This document shows positions 16,261 through 25,851 of a DNA stretch of 64,000 bases, in pieces. Source of the DNA: Chryseobacterium sp. (lineage in GTDB: Bacteria; Bacteroidota; Bacteroidia; Flavobacteriales; Weeksellaceae); contig NZ_JAFAJM010000012.1 of assembly GCF_019236175.1 (NCBI RefSeq), positions 1 through 64,000 of the forward strand. The letters run 5' to 3'. Below the pieces are notes generated by a model, which worked only from the letters and a program-made list of their open reading frames with translations, was not told the origin of the DNA and did not search any database. The first letter of the stretch is position 1. Every line of letters begins with the position of its first letter. Made by a program: the position numbers and the translations under genes.

Positions 16261-19173
16261 ATGAATGTAAAAATATCGAGAAGCTTAGGATTGATTGCCG
16301 TCCTCTATTTTACGGCCAATTTCAGTGCCCAAACCAAGGTTAAGGACACGGCTTCTAAGGAAAACAAAATAGAGGAAGTCGTAATGATTGGTTATGGCAG
16401 TCAGAAAAAAAGTAATGTGACAGGAGCGATATCAAGTATTAAAGCTTCCGATATTGAGGATGCACCCACTGCCGGACGACCTGAGCAGGTACTTCAGGGA
16501 AGAGCTGCGGGAGTTTCTGTAATATCAAACTCCGGACAGCCGGGAACAGCAGCGACAGTCCGTGTTCGTGGTATCACCAGTTTTGGAGCAGGGAGTAATG
16601 ACCCTTTATGGGTTGTAGACGGAATTGTTGTGGATAATATCGGCTGGCTGAATCAGTCTGATATTGAGGGAATGGAAATTCTTAAAGACGGAGCATCTGC
16701 GGCAATTTATGGTGTATCAGCTGCGAAAGGAGTTATTTTGATTACGACAAAGAAAGGCAGAAAAGGCAGACTGAACCTTTCCTACAATGGTTTCTTCGGT
16801 GTTGGAAGTGCTGCTAAAAAACTGGATCTTTTAAATGGCTCACAGTATGCAACAATAATGAACGAGGCATACCTTAACGATGGACTGACACCGGTATTGG
16901 GCAACCCCTCATCTTATGGCACAGGTACAGACTGGCAGAAGCAGATTTTTAACAGTGCGCAGCGTCAGTCCCATGAATTCAGTATCAGTGGCGGAAATGA
17001 AAAATCTACCTTTTACTCATCTTTTGGATATTATGATCAGCAAGGTATTGTATTAAGAGATATTTCAAATTATAAAAGAATTAATGCCAGATTAAATTCA
17101 ACCCATAAAGTATTCGATTTCCTGACCGTAGGCCAGACTTTTGCGTATACCCATACAAGATCTCAGGGAGTTACTGATAATGGCGAATTTGGAGGACCGT
17201 TAAGTTCTGCCATTAATCTCGACCCTCTGACACCGGTTGTTGTAACCAATGGCGTTAACAATGAGCCTAATTTCAGTGATTATATTAATAATCCTAATTA
17301 TGTGAGAGATCCCTATGGAAATGCATACGGAATTTCACAATATGTAAGTAAAGAAATGACTAACCCATTGGCATTCAAACAGACTCAGCTGGGAAGATAT
17401 AAATGGACAGATGATATTATTGCCAATGTATTCGCTGAGCTGAGACTCAGCAAGCACGTCAGCTTTAAATCAAGTATGAACGGAAAGCTTTCTTACTGGG
17501 GAAATCAGGCCTTTACTCCGATTAATTATTTAAGTACAGCGAATAAAAATGATTTTAACAGCTTATTCAGACAAATTGATAAGAAGTTTGAATGGAGTAC
17601 GGAAAATACAGTAACCTATCAGAATAAGTTCGGACTACACAATTTAAATGTATTGCTCGGGCAGGGGTATTATGAGTATAATATTTCTTCCGGACAGAGT
17701 ACCACCTTTACCAACCTTCCTACCAACAACTGGGAAGATGCTTCCTTTAACTTTGATATTTCTCCGGAAAACAAAAAAGGAAATGCTTGGGACGGAAAAC
17801 AGACTCACAAGGCATCTTATTTTGCCAGAGTGGTTTACGATTATGACAACAGATATCTCTTTACCGGTACAATTCGTAGAGATGGTTCTTCAAAGTTCGG
17901 GGGTAATAATCACTGGGGAAATTTCCCGGCTATGTCTTTAGGCTGGAATGTGTCTAATGAAAGCTTTTGGCCTGAAAATAAAGTAGTCACCAATTTTAAG
18001 TTAAGGGGAGGATACGGAGTATTAGGTAATGATGCTATTGATGACTTCCAGTTTGCCAATTTTCTGGTTGCAGGAAGTAATTATACTTTCGGAGACAATA
18101 TCATCCGTGTAGGATATGCACCAAGTACTCTTGAGAATCCCAATCTGAAATGGGAGAGAACATCTCAGTTTAATATTGCGGCGGACCTGAAGATTTTCAG
18201 AAATTTTGATCTCAGCGTTGATGTTTACAGAAAAAAGAGTACCGATATCTTGAGAAGAGTTGAGCTTCCAGGGTATTTGGGTCTCATCAACAATCCTTAC
18301 AGAAATATTGGGGATATGAACAATGATGGGATAGAAGTAAGTTTAGGATATAAGAAAAACTGGAGTGATTTTGGTTTTTCAGTCAATGGTAATTTTGCTT
18401 ATCTGAAAAATGAAATTACCAGGCTTGAAGATAACAGACCTTACGTGAATTTTGCTTCTTATCAAACTCTGGGAACTGTTTCCAGATTACAGGTAGGTGA
18501 ATCATACGGATCTTTCTATGGATATAAAAATCTGGGCGTTTTTCAGAATCAGGCAGAAATTAACGCCTATAGAAATGCCAGCGGTGCGCTTATTCAGCCT
18601 AATGCAAAACCCGGAGATTTCAAAAGACTGGATGCTAACGGAGACGGAGTCATTGATGAAAAAGACTTTGTAAATTTAGGTAATTCCGTACCAAAATATA
18701 CTTTCGGGGTAACATTAAATCTGAATTATAAAAATTTCGATCTGATGGTTTTTGCTCAGGGACAGGCGGGTAATAAAATTTTCCAGGGGCTAAGAAGACT
18801 CGATATTCAGGAAGCTAACTATCAGACGGCTATTCTGGATCGCTGGACAGGAGAGGGAACCTCCAATACTATTGCCAGAGTGACAAGAAATGATGATAAT
18901 CAGAATTATACCAGAATGTCCGATTATTATCTTCAAAACGGAGATTATCTGCGCATCAAGTTGGTTCAGGTAGGATATACTTTACCTAAGGAAGTTGCTC
19001 AAACAATAGGAGCTTCAAAAGTCAGATTCTATGTAACCGGAGAAAACCTTGTCACTTTTACAAAATATACGGGATATGATCCTGAAATAGCAGGGGCAGA
19101 TACATTCGGTATAGACAGAGCCTTCTATCCGCAGGCTAGAACTTTTCTTTTCGGAGCTAGTGTTCAATTTTAA
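16261..19173 (+). CDS. susC: SusC/RagA-type TonB-dependent glycan transporter
   Basis: A 970-residue outer-membrane protein with a signal peptide of about 24 residues. The TonB box follows almost at once (KIEEVVMIGYGSQKK). The plug has GRPEQVLQGRAAGVSV, RVRGITSFG and PLWVVDGIVVD, and the barrel ends in FLFGASVQF. It lacks the CarboxypepD-regulatory-like N-terminal domain found in many SusC proteins, so it is at the short end of the family. It pairs with the SusD lipoprotein encoded 11 bp downstream to form a lidded channel for oligosaccharides. Context predicts beta-glucan fragments. Confidence 0.93.
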   Translation: MNVKISRSLGLIAVLYFTANFSAQTKVKDTASKENKIEEVVMIGYGSQKKSNVTGAISSIKASDIEDAPTAGRPEQVLQGRAAGVSVISNSGQPGTAATVRVRGITSFGAGSNDPLWVVDGIVVDNIGWLNQSDIEGMEILKDGASAAIYGVSAAKGVILITTKKGRKGRLNLSYNGFFGVGSAAKKLDLLNGSQYATIMNEAYLNDGLTPVLGNPSSYGTGTDWQKQIFNSAQRQSHEFSISGGNEKSTFYSSFGYYDQQGIVLRDISNYKRINARLNSTHKVFDFLTVGQTFAYTHTRSQGVTDNGEFGGPLSSAINLDPLTPVVVTNGVNNEPNFSDYINNPNYVRDPYGNAYGISQYVSKEMTNPLAFKQTQLGRYKWTDDIIANVFAELRLSKHVSFKSSMNGKLSYWGNQAFTPINYLSTANKNDFNSLFRQIDKKFEWSTENTVTYQNKFGLHNLNVLLGQGYYEYNISSGQSTTFTNLPTNNWEDASFNFDISPENKKGNAWDGKQTHKASYFARVVYDYDNRYLFTGTIRRDGSSKFGGNNHWGNFPAMSLGWNVSNESFWPENKVVTNFKLRGGYGVLGNDAIDDFQFANFLVAGSNYTFGDNIIRVGYAPSTLENPNLKWERTSQFNIAADLKIFRNFDLSVDVYRKKSTDILRRVELPGYLGLINNPYRNIGDMNNDGIEVSLGYKKNWSDFGFSVNGNFAYLKNEITRLEDNRPYVNFASYQTLGTVSRLQVGESYGSFYGYKNLGVFQNQAEINAYRNASGALIQPNAKPGDFKRLDANGDGVIDEKDFVNLGNSVPKYTFGVTLNLNYKNFDLMVFAQGQAGNKIFQGLRRLDIQEANYQTAILDRWTGEGTSNTIARVTRNDDNQNYTRMSDYYLQNGDYLRIKLVQVGYTLPKEVAQTIGASKVRFYVTGENLVTFTKYTGYDPEIAGADTFGIDRAFYPQARTFLFGASVQF

Positions 19174-19184
19174 TTATTTACAAA

Positions 19185-20723
19185 ATGAAAAATAAAAGAT
19201 TAATATATAAGAGCTTATCTGTTTTGTTGTTAACAGGAGTTAGTTTTGGGACCATATCTTGTGATAAAGGAAACCTGGAAGATGTAAAGAATACCGGGAC
19301 TTTTGATTCAAGTAATTATTTTAAAAATGAAGAACAGGCATTCAGCGGATTGGTCGCTACTTATGATATGTTGAGAAAATATGCCGGTGGATTTGAAAAT
19401 ATGGTAACCTTCTTCAACGGAGCCTCTGATGATTTCTACTCAGGAGGAGGAAATTCTTCCGATGGTGCAGGAATTCAGGGCTTTTCAAATTATACGATCA
19501 ATTCTATTATTATGCCGGCCAGCTACTGGAAAGATTATTATCAGGGAATTGCAAAGGCCAATCTTCTGCTGGACAGAATTCCGAATGCCAGTATGAATGA
19601 GCAGACCAAAAAAAGATATATTGCAGAAGCGAAGGTACTGAGGTCACTGTATTATTTTGAGCTATTAAAAATGTTCAAAAATATTCCTCTTATTTTAAAA
19701 CCTGTTTTGGCGACCGATGATTATTATAATATTCCACAGGAAGATCCTCAGAAAGTGTATACCCAGATAGAATCTGATATTGTTTCGGCTATACCTGATC
19801 TTATGATGATTGTATCCGGACCAAGTGAAAAAGGAAGAATTACACAAGGCTCCGCCCGAGCTATTTTAGGGAAAATTTACCTGTATGATAAAAAATATAC
19901 CGAAGCAGCAGCTCAGTTTGAAATGGTGAACGGTACACCCGGACAAACGAGTCAATACGGATATAAACTCGTGAGCAATTTTGCAGATTTATGGAAGGTG
20001 GACAATAAATTCACCACAGAATCAGTCCTTGAAGTAATGCACACTAATGTAAGTAATGCAGACTGGTCATTTTGGGGTTCCGGAAAGGATGAAGGTAATT
20101 CGGTCAACGTTATGTTAGGAATTAAATCTTACGGCCGTGTTGCCAATGTACCTAATAACGACGCTCCGGATCTTTATGCAAGCTGGGGATTTAATCCTGT
20201 TACGGATGATCTTTTTAATTTTATGCAGGGAGATCCCCGTTTGGATGCTACAATATTTAATGCTAAAAAACTTAAGGACGAAGGTAAAATTACCTATTCT
20301 CCGGGGTTCAGAGATACAGGGTATTTCTTAAATAAATATCTGCCCAGAAATGCAGATAAGTCTAATCTGCCTGGAGCTACGGAACTGAACTTCCGTCAAA
20401 ACTATATTGCTATTAGATTAGCAGATACTTATCTGATGGAGGCAGAAGCATTAGGAGGCTCTGGAGGAAGGGCTCAGGCATTATTAGATGCCGTAAGAGC
20501 AAGAGTAGGACTGGCTTCAGTTCCGGTTTCTATTCAGGCGATCAAAGACGAAAGAAGAAGAGAATTAGCAGGAGAAGGACACCGATGGTTTGATCTGGTT
20601 CGATGGGAAGATGCGTCAGCAAAACTGGGAACAAGAGGATTTAAAGCAGGGAAAAATGAAATTCTGCCGATTCCTTTCAATGAACTGACTAATACGGTAT
20701 TGAAACAAAATCCCGGATATTAA
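19185..20723 (+). CDS. susD: SusD/RagB glycan-binding lipoprotein
   Basis: A 512-residue surface lipoprotein with lipobox TISC (Cys about 26). Typical SusD features: SSNYFKNEEQAFSGLVATYD, the TPR-like AKVLRSLYYFELLKMFKNIPLI near 150-170, RITQGSARAILGKIYLY, FRQNYIAIRLADTYLMEAEAL near 405, and the final DERRRELAGEGHRWFDLVRW then ILPIPFNEL. It forms the lid of the SusC channel and binds the glycan. The next gene starts 1 bp after its stop, so the operon is tight. Confidence 0.95.
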   Translation: MKNKRLIYKSLSVLLLTGVSFGTISCDKGNLEDVKNTGTFDSSNYFKNEEQAFSGLVATYDMLRKYAGGFENMVTFFNGASDDFYSGGGNSSDGAGIQGFSNYTINSIIMPASYWKDYYQGIAKANLLLDRIPNASMNEQTKKRYIAEAKVLRSLYYFELLKMFKNIPLILKPVLATDDYYNIPQEDPQKVYTQIESDIVSAIPDLMMIVSGPSEKGRITQGSARAILGKIYLYDKKYTEAAAQFEMVNGTPGQTSQYGYKLVSNFADLWKVDNKFTTESVLEVMHTNVSNADWSFWGSGKDEGNSVNVMLGIKSYGRVANVPNNDAPDLYASWGFNPVTDDLFNFMQGDPRLDATIFNAKKLKDEGKITYSPGFRDTGYFLNKYLPRNADKSNLPGATELNFRQNYIAIRLADTYLMEAEALGGSGGRAQALLDAVRARVGLASVPVSIQAIKDERRRELAGEGHRWFDLVRWEDASAKLGTRGFKAGKNEILPIPFNELTNTVLKQNPGY

Positions 20724-20724
20724 T

Positions 20725-22149
20725 ATGGAGTTTCACAACTTATATAGTTTCTTTAAAGGTACTGCACTGCTATGCGGTGTGGTACTTTTTCCTTTATCAT
20801 GTACCTCTGTTGCCCGGCATAGAGGCGATGAGGTTCAGTATTGGCTTACAAAAGGTGACGGAAGTGTAAAATTACAGCTTCAGACTCCGGTTAAATTAGT
20901 AAATACACCTAATGATTTTCAGAATATTGAAATTGATAATTCTCAAAAGTTTCAATATGTTGACGGATTTGGGTATACTTTGACAGGAGGGAGCGTAGAG
21001 GTGATCAATCGTTTATCACCTTCCAAAAGAAAAGCTTTACTTAACGAACTGTTTGGTAAAGATAAAAATTCAATCTCCGTGAGTTATTTAAGACTGAGCA
21101 TTGGAGCTTCTGATCTTGATGGTGAAGTTTTTTCTTATGATGATCTGCCTGAAGGACAAACGGATGTTTCGCTTTCAAAATTCAGTCTTTCAAAAAACAA
21201 AGCCTTGATAGCGATGTTACAAGAGATTCTGGCTATCAATCCGAAAATTAAAATTATTGCGGCACCCTGGTCTCCGCCGGTCTGGATGAAAGACAACGAG
21301 AAATCCAAAGGTGGAAGTCTTAAACCTGAATTTTACGATGTTTATGCCCGATATTTTGTAAAATATATTCAGGAAATGAAAAAAAAGGGAATTGATATCG
21401 ATGCGATTACCCCTCAGAATGAGCCTTTACATCCGGGAAATAATCCCAGTCTGTATATGCCTTCAACCCAACAGGGAGATTTTATAAAAAATCATCTGGG
21501 ACCAGTATTTAAAGCGAACGGAATCAGAACTAAAATTGTGGTGTATGACCACAACTGCAATAAACCTGAATATGCCATTGATATTCTGAAAGATCCTGAG
21601 GCTTATCGATATATAGACGGATCGGCTTTTCACCTGTATGAGGGTGATATTTCAGCATTAACAACAGTTCACAATACTTTTCCTGATAAAAACCTGTACT
21701 TTACTGAACAATGGACAGGTTCCAAAGGAAGTTTTAACGAAGACCTGAACTGGCACACGAAGAATGTTATTATCGGTTCTATGAGAAACTGGAGCAGGAC
21801 TGCTCTCGAATGGAATCTTGCCAATGACCCGCAATACGGCCCGCACACAGAAGGCGGATGTACGGAATGTAAGGGAGCCATAACGATTTCCGATAATGAA
21901 AATTTTACAAGGAACGTGGCTTATTATATTATTGCCCATGCGTCTAAATTTGTTCCTGCCGGTTCACAGCGTATTGCTTCCACACAGACTGATCATTTAT
22001 CAACAGTCGCTTTTATGACTCCATCCGGGAAAATAGTGTTAATTGTTCACAATGATCATAAAGAAGATGAGAATTTTAATATTAAATTTGCCGGGAAAAC
22101 CGCTGCTGTAAGAATTTCAGGACAATCTGCAGCAACATATATCTTTTAA
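20725..22149 (+). CDS. GH30 glycoside hydrolase lipoprotein (probable beta-1,6-glucanase)
   Basis: A 474-residue lipoprotein (lipobox LSC near residue 26). The GH30 (beta/alpha)8 barrel opens with DGFGYTLTGGSVEVI and has SYLRLSIGASDLD and APWSPPVWMKDN. The acid/base is in TPQNEP (Glu about 233) and the nucleophile in YFTEQWTG (Glu about 328). Subfamily GH30_3 enzymes cut beta-1,6-glucan, and the SusCD/GH16/GH30 context fits that, though the subfamily is inferred. It probably acts on the cell surface, debranching laminarin or fungal glucan before SusCD import. Confidence 0.88.
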   Translation: MEFHNLYSFFKGTALLCGVVLFPLSCTSVARHRGDEVQYWLTKGDGSVKLQLQTPVKLVNTPNDFQNIEIDNSQKFQYVDGFGYTLTGGSVEVINRLSPSKRKALLNELFGKDKNSISVSYLRLSIGASDLDGEVFSYDDLPEGQTDVSLSKFSLSKNKALIAMLQEILAINPKIKIIAAPWSPPVWMKDNEKSKGGSLKPEFYDVYARYFVKYIQEMKKKGIDIDAITPQNEPLHPGNNPSLYMPSTQQGDFIKNHLGPVFKANGIRTKIVVYDHNCNKPEYAIDILKDPEAYRYIDGSAFHLYEGDISALTTVHNTFPDKNLYFTEQWTGSKGSFNEDLNWHTKNVIIGSMRNWSRTALEWNLANDPQYGPHTEGGCTECKGAITISDNENFTRNVAYYIIAHASKFVPAGSQRIASTQTDHLSTVAFMTPSGKIVLIVHNDHKEDENFNIKFAGKTAAVRISGQSAATYIF

Positions 22150-22191
22150 TAGAGAACAGGAAAACGATACCAGCTAAAAAATAATGACTCT

Positions 22192-22998
22192 ATGAAGTTT
22201 AGATTTCAAAACATCATTCAGCTTTGCGCAGTAGTATTGGCTGTCTCTGCCATGAGCTGTACGGCGGCCAGAGCCGACTCTTCAAGAAAACTGATCTGGA
22301 GTGATGAGTTTAACGGAAAAGGCCTTCCTGATCCCGCGAAATGGAGTTATGATGTAGGCGGAGAAGGATTTGGAAATAATGAAGCTCAGTTTTACACAAA
22401 AAACAGACCTGAAAATGCCAGAATGGAAAATGGAAGCCTTGTCATTGAAGCAAGAAAAGAAAATTGGGAAAAGAGCGCCTATACTTCCGCAAGACTTTTA
22501 ACCAAAGGGAAATTCTCTTTTCAATACGGAACTATAGAAGTACGCGCAAAGCTTCCAAAAGGAAGAGGAACATGGCCGGCGATCTGGATGATGAGTGAGA
22601 ATATGAAAAAATGGCCGGATGACGGTGAACTGGATATTATGGAACATGTAGGGTATAATCAGGGATACATCCATGCTTCGGTACATACTAAAAAATACAA
22701 TCATATTCAGGGAACTCAGAAAACAGATACACTGCTGGTAAAGGATGCCAGTGAGAAATTTCATGTTTATAAGGCAGACTGGACCCCGGAAAAGATTGAT
22801 GTTTATATTGATGATCATAAGTTTTTTACCTATGAAAACAAGGAGAAAACCGGTGAAGCCTGGCCGTTTGACCGTCCTTATTTTATCATACTCAATCTGG
22901 CAATAGGTGGTTTCTGGGGTGGAAAGGAAGGTATTGATGACCGTATTTTCCCACAAAAGTATTATATAGATTACGTAAGAGTCTATCAGAATAATTAA
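22192..22998 (+). CDS. GH16 endo-beta-1,3-glucanase (laminarinase-like) lipoprotein
   Basis: A 268-residue lipoprotein with lipobox AMSC. The GH16 jelly roll shows LIWSDEFNGKGLPDPAKWSYD, GFGNNEAQFYT, the catalytic ELDIMEHVG (nucleophile Glu about 146, Asp 148, acid/base Glu 151) and WPFDRPYFIILNLAIGGFWGG. The ExDIxE arrangement with the M bulge is typical of laminarinase-type GH16 enzymes, which hydrolyse beta-1,3-glucan. The gene lies in the operon between two GH30 genes, giving complementary beta-1,3 and beta-1,6 activities. Confidence 0.9.
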   Translation: MKFRFQNIIQLCAVVLAVSAMSCTAARADSSRKLIWSDEFNGKGLPDPAKWSYDVGGEGFGNNEAQFYTKNRPENARMENGSLVIEARKENWEKSAYTSARLLTKGKFSFQYGTIEVRAKLPKGRGTWPAIWMMSENMKKWPDDGELDIMEHVGYNQGYIHASVHTKKYNHIQGTQKTDTLLVKDASEKFHVYKADWTPEKIDVYIDDHKFFTYENKEKTGEAWPFDRPYFIILNLAIGGFWGGKEGIDDRIFPQKYYIDYVRVYQNN

Positions 22999-23035
22999 TG
23001 AAAAGAGGACGTATAGGTCCAAAAATAAAAAAATC

Positions 23036-24475
23036 ATGAGAAAACTAATTGTAAGCTGTTTTGTAGTAGGGGTGGTCTTTAATGCCAATGCTCAGAACTA
23101 TTGGAAAAAAAATGAAGGTAAAACAGCTAAAGTAATTCTTACCAACTCTAAAGCCAATGAAAAAATGGCTGATAAAGGAATGGTGAAGTTTGAAAAATTC
23201 GGACAGCCTAAAGAAACGGAGGCCTGTATTTTTGTAGCTCCCCATTTTAAATATCAAAAACTGATCGGAATAGGAGGGGCTATTACTGATGCTTCTGCAG
23301 AAACATTTTATAAAATGCCTAAAAATAAACAGAAGGAAATTTTAGAAGCTTATTTTGGTAAAAACGGACTGGGATATACGGTTGTTCGTACCAATATGAA
23401 CTCCTGTGATTTTTCCAGTGATTCATATACGTACGTAGCAGATAATGATACTTCTCTGAAGTCTTTCAATATTGCTCATGATGAGAAATATAAAATTCCA
23501 ATGATCAAAGAAGCAAAAAATGCAGTCGGAAATAATTTTACATTTTATTTTTCTCCCTGGAGCCCGCCGGCCTGGATGAAATCCAATCAAAGCCTTTACA
23601 AAGGGGGGAGACTGGAAAATCAATATTATCAGACCTGGGCCGATTACTATATAAAATTTATTAAAGAATACGAAAAAAGAGGAATCAATATCTGGGGATT
23701 AACCGTTCAGAATGAACCTATGGCGACTCAAAGCTGGGAATCCTGTATCTATACGGCAGAGGAAGAAGGGGAGTTCCTGAAAAACAATTTAGGACCTACG
23801 CTCTGGAAAAACGGATATAAAGATAAAAAAGTAATGATCTGGGATCATAACAGAGATCTGATTTACCAAAGAGCCACTACGACTTTAAGTGATCCTGAAA
23901 CGTCAAAATATGCTCATGGAATAGGATATCACTGGTATGAAACATGGAATAATAAAACGCAGCTTTTCGACAATCTGGCAGAAACCCACAGAGCTTTTCC
24001 GGATAAATTCCTTGCCTTTACCGAAGGGTGTAAAGAGCAGTTCAAAATGGATAAAATCTATGATGTAAGCCTTGGAGAATTGTATGGGAAAAATATGCTG
24101 AATGATTTCAATAAAGGAAACGCTTTATGGACAGACTGGAATATTCTGTTAGATGAAACCGGAGGCCCCAATCATAAAGGGAATTTCTGCTTTGCCCCGA
24201 TTATTGCAGATACCAAAACAGGAGAGGTGTTCTATACTTATGAATACTATTATATAGGTCATGTTTCAAAATATATAAAACCTAATGCCCAGAGAATAGG
24301 AAGTTCTTCAAACAGAGCTGCGCTTACCTCAAGTGCATTTATGAATGAAAACGGACAACTGGTTACCGTAATTATGAATGATTCGGATAACGATATCGAA
24401 ACCAATCTCTGGATCGAAGGGATGGCAGCCAAGTTGAATGCACCTGCACACTCTATACAGACTGTAATTTTATAA
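23036..24475 (+). CDS. Second GH30 glycoside hydrolase (GH30_1-like, periplasmic)
   Basis: A 479-residue protein with a type I signal peptide (MRKLIVSCFVVGVVFNANAQ), so unlike its GH30 neighbour it should be soluble in the periplasm. Motifs: GIGGAITDASAETF, RTNMNSCDFSS, FSPWSPPAWMKSN, acid/base VQNEPMATQSWESC (Glu about 227) and nucleophile FTEGCKE (Glu about 330). The layout matches GH30_1 glucosylceramidase/beta-glucosidase-like enzymes. In this locus it likely finishes imported beta-1,6-linked oligosaccharides to glucose. It is the last gene before a strong terminator. Confidence 0.88.
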   Translation: MRKLIVSCFVVGVVFNANAQNYWKKNEGKTAKVILTNSKANEKMADKGMVKFEKFGQPKETEACIFVAPHFKYQKLIGIGGAITDASAETFYKMPKNKQKEILEAYFGKNGLGYTVVRTNMNSCDFSSDSYTYVADNDTSLKSFNIAHDEKYKIPMIKEAKNAVGNNFTFYFSPWSPPAWMKSNQSLYKGGRLENQYYQTWADYYIKFIKEYEKRGINIWGLTVQNEPMATQSWESCIYTAEEEGEFLKNNLGPTLWKNGYKDKKVMIWDHNRDLIYQRATTTLSDPETSKYAHGIGYHWYETWNNKTQLFDNLAETHRAFPDKFLAFTEGCKEQFKMDKIYDVSLGELYGKNMLNDFNKGNALWTDWNILLDETGGPNHKGNFCFAPIIADTKTGEVFYTYEYYYIGHVSKYIKPNAQRIGSSSNRAALTSSAFMNENGQLVTVIMNDSDNDIETNLWIEGMAAKLNAPAHSIQTVIL

Positions 24476-24502
24476 TTTCATATTAATATTATTTTGTGAG
24501 TT

Positions 24503-24531
24503 CGGCGGCCTCAAAGAGGCCGCCGATTTTT
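24503..24531 (+). terminator. Strong terminator of the glucan utilization operon
   Basis: The 10-bp GC-rich stem CGGCGGCCTC / GAGGCCGCCG has an AAA loop and is followed by ATTTTT. It is the most GC-rich hairpin in the window. Confidence 0.95.
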
Positions 24532-24647
24532 ATGGTCGCATCAATTTTTAAAATTTCCCTATTTCTATTCTATAATCTAAACGTTGTAGGTGCTTCTTAA
24601 CAATATTAAAAAATTAATCAGTTGACTACAAAGTCTTGAGCTCAGAT

Positions 24648-25004
24648 CTAATCCATAGCTTCATGTCTTTCCGCATGTCCTTTGTTGGATACTTCAATTT
24701 TCCCACCTGTTCCACACAGACAAAATGAATTTTCTGTAAGAATTTTATAATTATTGATGGTATCTTTTTCTGTTGTTTTTTCCCAGGCAATTGGTGCAGG
24801 AATACATGGTAAATATCCGCCCGAAGTAGGTTTTAATTTACATAGCCCAAAAGATTGAATATTGATATCTGCCTGTTTATCCTGCTCCGTAGCAATATAT
24901 TTCCCTTCAGCGGTAGAGAAATGCTGACTGGTAACACTTAGATTACCTGGTGCTATTCCTTGGTTACAGAATAATTGGGCGGTATCGGTGATTTTTTGTG
25001 ACAT
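24648..25004 (-). CDS. DUF4280 PAAR-like protein, copy 1
   Basis: A 118-residue protein from the ATG giving MSQKITDTAQLFCNQG; an upstream TTG at 25046 is less likely, because the paralog starts exactly at the same MSQ.ITDT. It has a Cys-containing beta core: FCNQGIAPGNLSVTS, NIQSFGLCKLK, CIPAPIAWEK, FCLCGTGGKIEVSNKGH. This is the DUF4280 family, PAAR-like proteins thought to cap the VgrG spike of type VI secretion systems. It is the last gene of the minus-strand effector module. Confidence 0.8.
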   Translation of the reverse strand: MSQKITDTAQLFCNQGIAPGNLSVTSQHFSTAEGKYIATEQDKQADINIQSFGLCKLKPTSGGYLPCIPAPIAWEKTTEKDTINNYKILTENSFCLCGTGGKIEVSNKGHAERHEAMD

Positions 25005-25018
25005 GATATGAAATTTAT

Positions 25019-25120
25019 TTATTTGCTTTTCACCATCACGGCCCAAAATTTTAATAGCTCTCCACTTGTTCCATCTGGTGTTAAATAGTAATAAAATTCT
25101 TTTATATCATTTATGATGAT
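25019..25120 (-). pseudogene. 3' scrap of an unknown gene between the DUF4280 copies
   Basis: On the minus strand an open frame without a start reads NKIIINDIKEFYYYLTPDG then TSGELLKFWAVMVKSK and stop at 25019-25021. It overlaps the end of DUF4280 copy 2 slightly. The composition is protein-like, but no start codon or full domain remains. It may be the tail of a lost effector or immunity gene deleted when the module was rearranged. Confidence 0.35.
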
Positions 25121-25121
25121 C

Positions 25122-25451
25122 TTATTCTTTAACGAAATTCTGATTAGATTGTATGATGGATATTTTCCCACCAACAGAGCATTGACAAGTAGAGGAATCT
25201 AAAAGTTCTTTTTTATCCTCAATTTCAAAATCAGAGGTATTATCCCACTTAACAGGTGAAGGCGTACAGGAAGTCCTTAACACACTACATATTCCAAAAG
25301 GTTTAATATTGGTATTGGGTTGCCTGTCCTCTTCCGTAGCCTGCAGTTTTCCGTCAATACTCATAAAAGATTGACTAGTTACTGTGAGTGGAGTTGGTGT
25401 ACTTCCTTTATCACATTTTAGCTGAGTGGTATCAGTGATATGCTGGGACAT
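25122..25451 (-). CDS. DUF4280 PAAR-like protein, copy 2
   Basis: A 109-residue paralog of the protein at 24648-25004, with the same opening (MSQHITDTTQLKCDKG) and the same order of elements: PLTVTSQSF, ATEEDRQPNTNIKPFGIC, CTPSPVKWDN, CQCSVGGKISII. It is predicted to be a PAAR-like spike tip. The start lies 4 bp after the stop of the Tai4-like gene, so it belongs to the same transcript as the Tae4 effector. Two diverged copies suggest different effector loads or a recombination by-product. Confidence 0.8.
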   Translation of the reverse strand: MSQHITDTTQLKCDKGSTPTPLTVTSQSFMSIDGKLQATEEDRQPNTNIKPFGICSVLRTSCTPSPVKWDNTSDFEIEDKKELLDSSTCQCSVGGKISIIQSNQNFVKE

Positions 25452-25455
25452 TTTA

Positions 25456-25851
25456 TCATTTTTTTGAGGTTTCCTTTTTTGGTATTACTCCAATAAGTTT
25501 TCTTACATAGTTGTCTAATTCTTTTGATTCATAGAAATTCATACAATGCCAGAAAACATAATTTGCCTTACTATCATCTAAATTCTCTGCTACTCCCATC
25601 TTATAATATTGGGAAGTATTCTTTATAGTAAAATCATTTATTTTATTCAAGATATTAGGATCCGCATTTTTTATTTGTACAATATAGGATGCTGAATAAT
25701 CATGACTAATGAAAGTTGGGTCAATTGAGTTGTAATTCTCTTTTAAACATTTTTGTAACGCGTATTTTTTTACTGTTTGTATTTCTTCTTTTGATTGAGA
25801 ATATATTGTATTTCCAATTAACATGAAGATTGCTATTATTTTAATTCCCAT
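25456..25851 (-). CDS. Tai4-like immunity protein for the amidase effector
   Basis: A 131-residue protein with signal peptide (MGIKIIAIFMLIGNTIYSQ), so it acts in the periplasm where the amidase would cleave peptidoglycan. KKYALQKCLKENY and FWHCMNFYESKELDNYVRKLI contain the two Cys expected of the Tai4 family. The gene overlaps the end of tae4 by 16 bp, the usual effector-immunity linkage. Family membership is judged from context and pattern. Confidence 0.72.
   Translation of the reverse strand: MGIKIIAIFMLIGNTIYSQSKEEIQTVKKYALQKCLKENYNSIDPTFISHDYSASYIVQIKNADPNILNKINDFTIKNTSQYYKMGVAENLDDSKANYVFWHCMNFYESKELDNYVRKLIGVIPKKETSKK

Noticed and set aside
22498..23088. 196-codon minus-strand frame across the GH16 gene
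   Set aside because: It is antisense to a clear GH16 gene and has no domain of its own.
24531..24647. Possible short gene after the glucan locus terminator
   Set aside because: No frame with protein-like composition or start was found in this gap.
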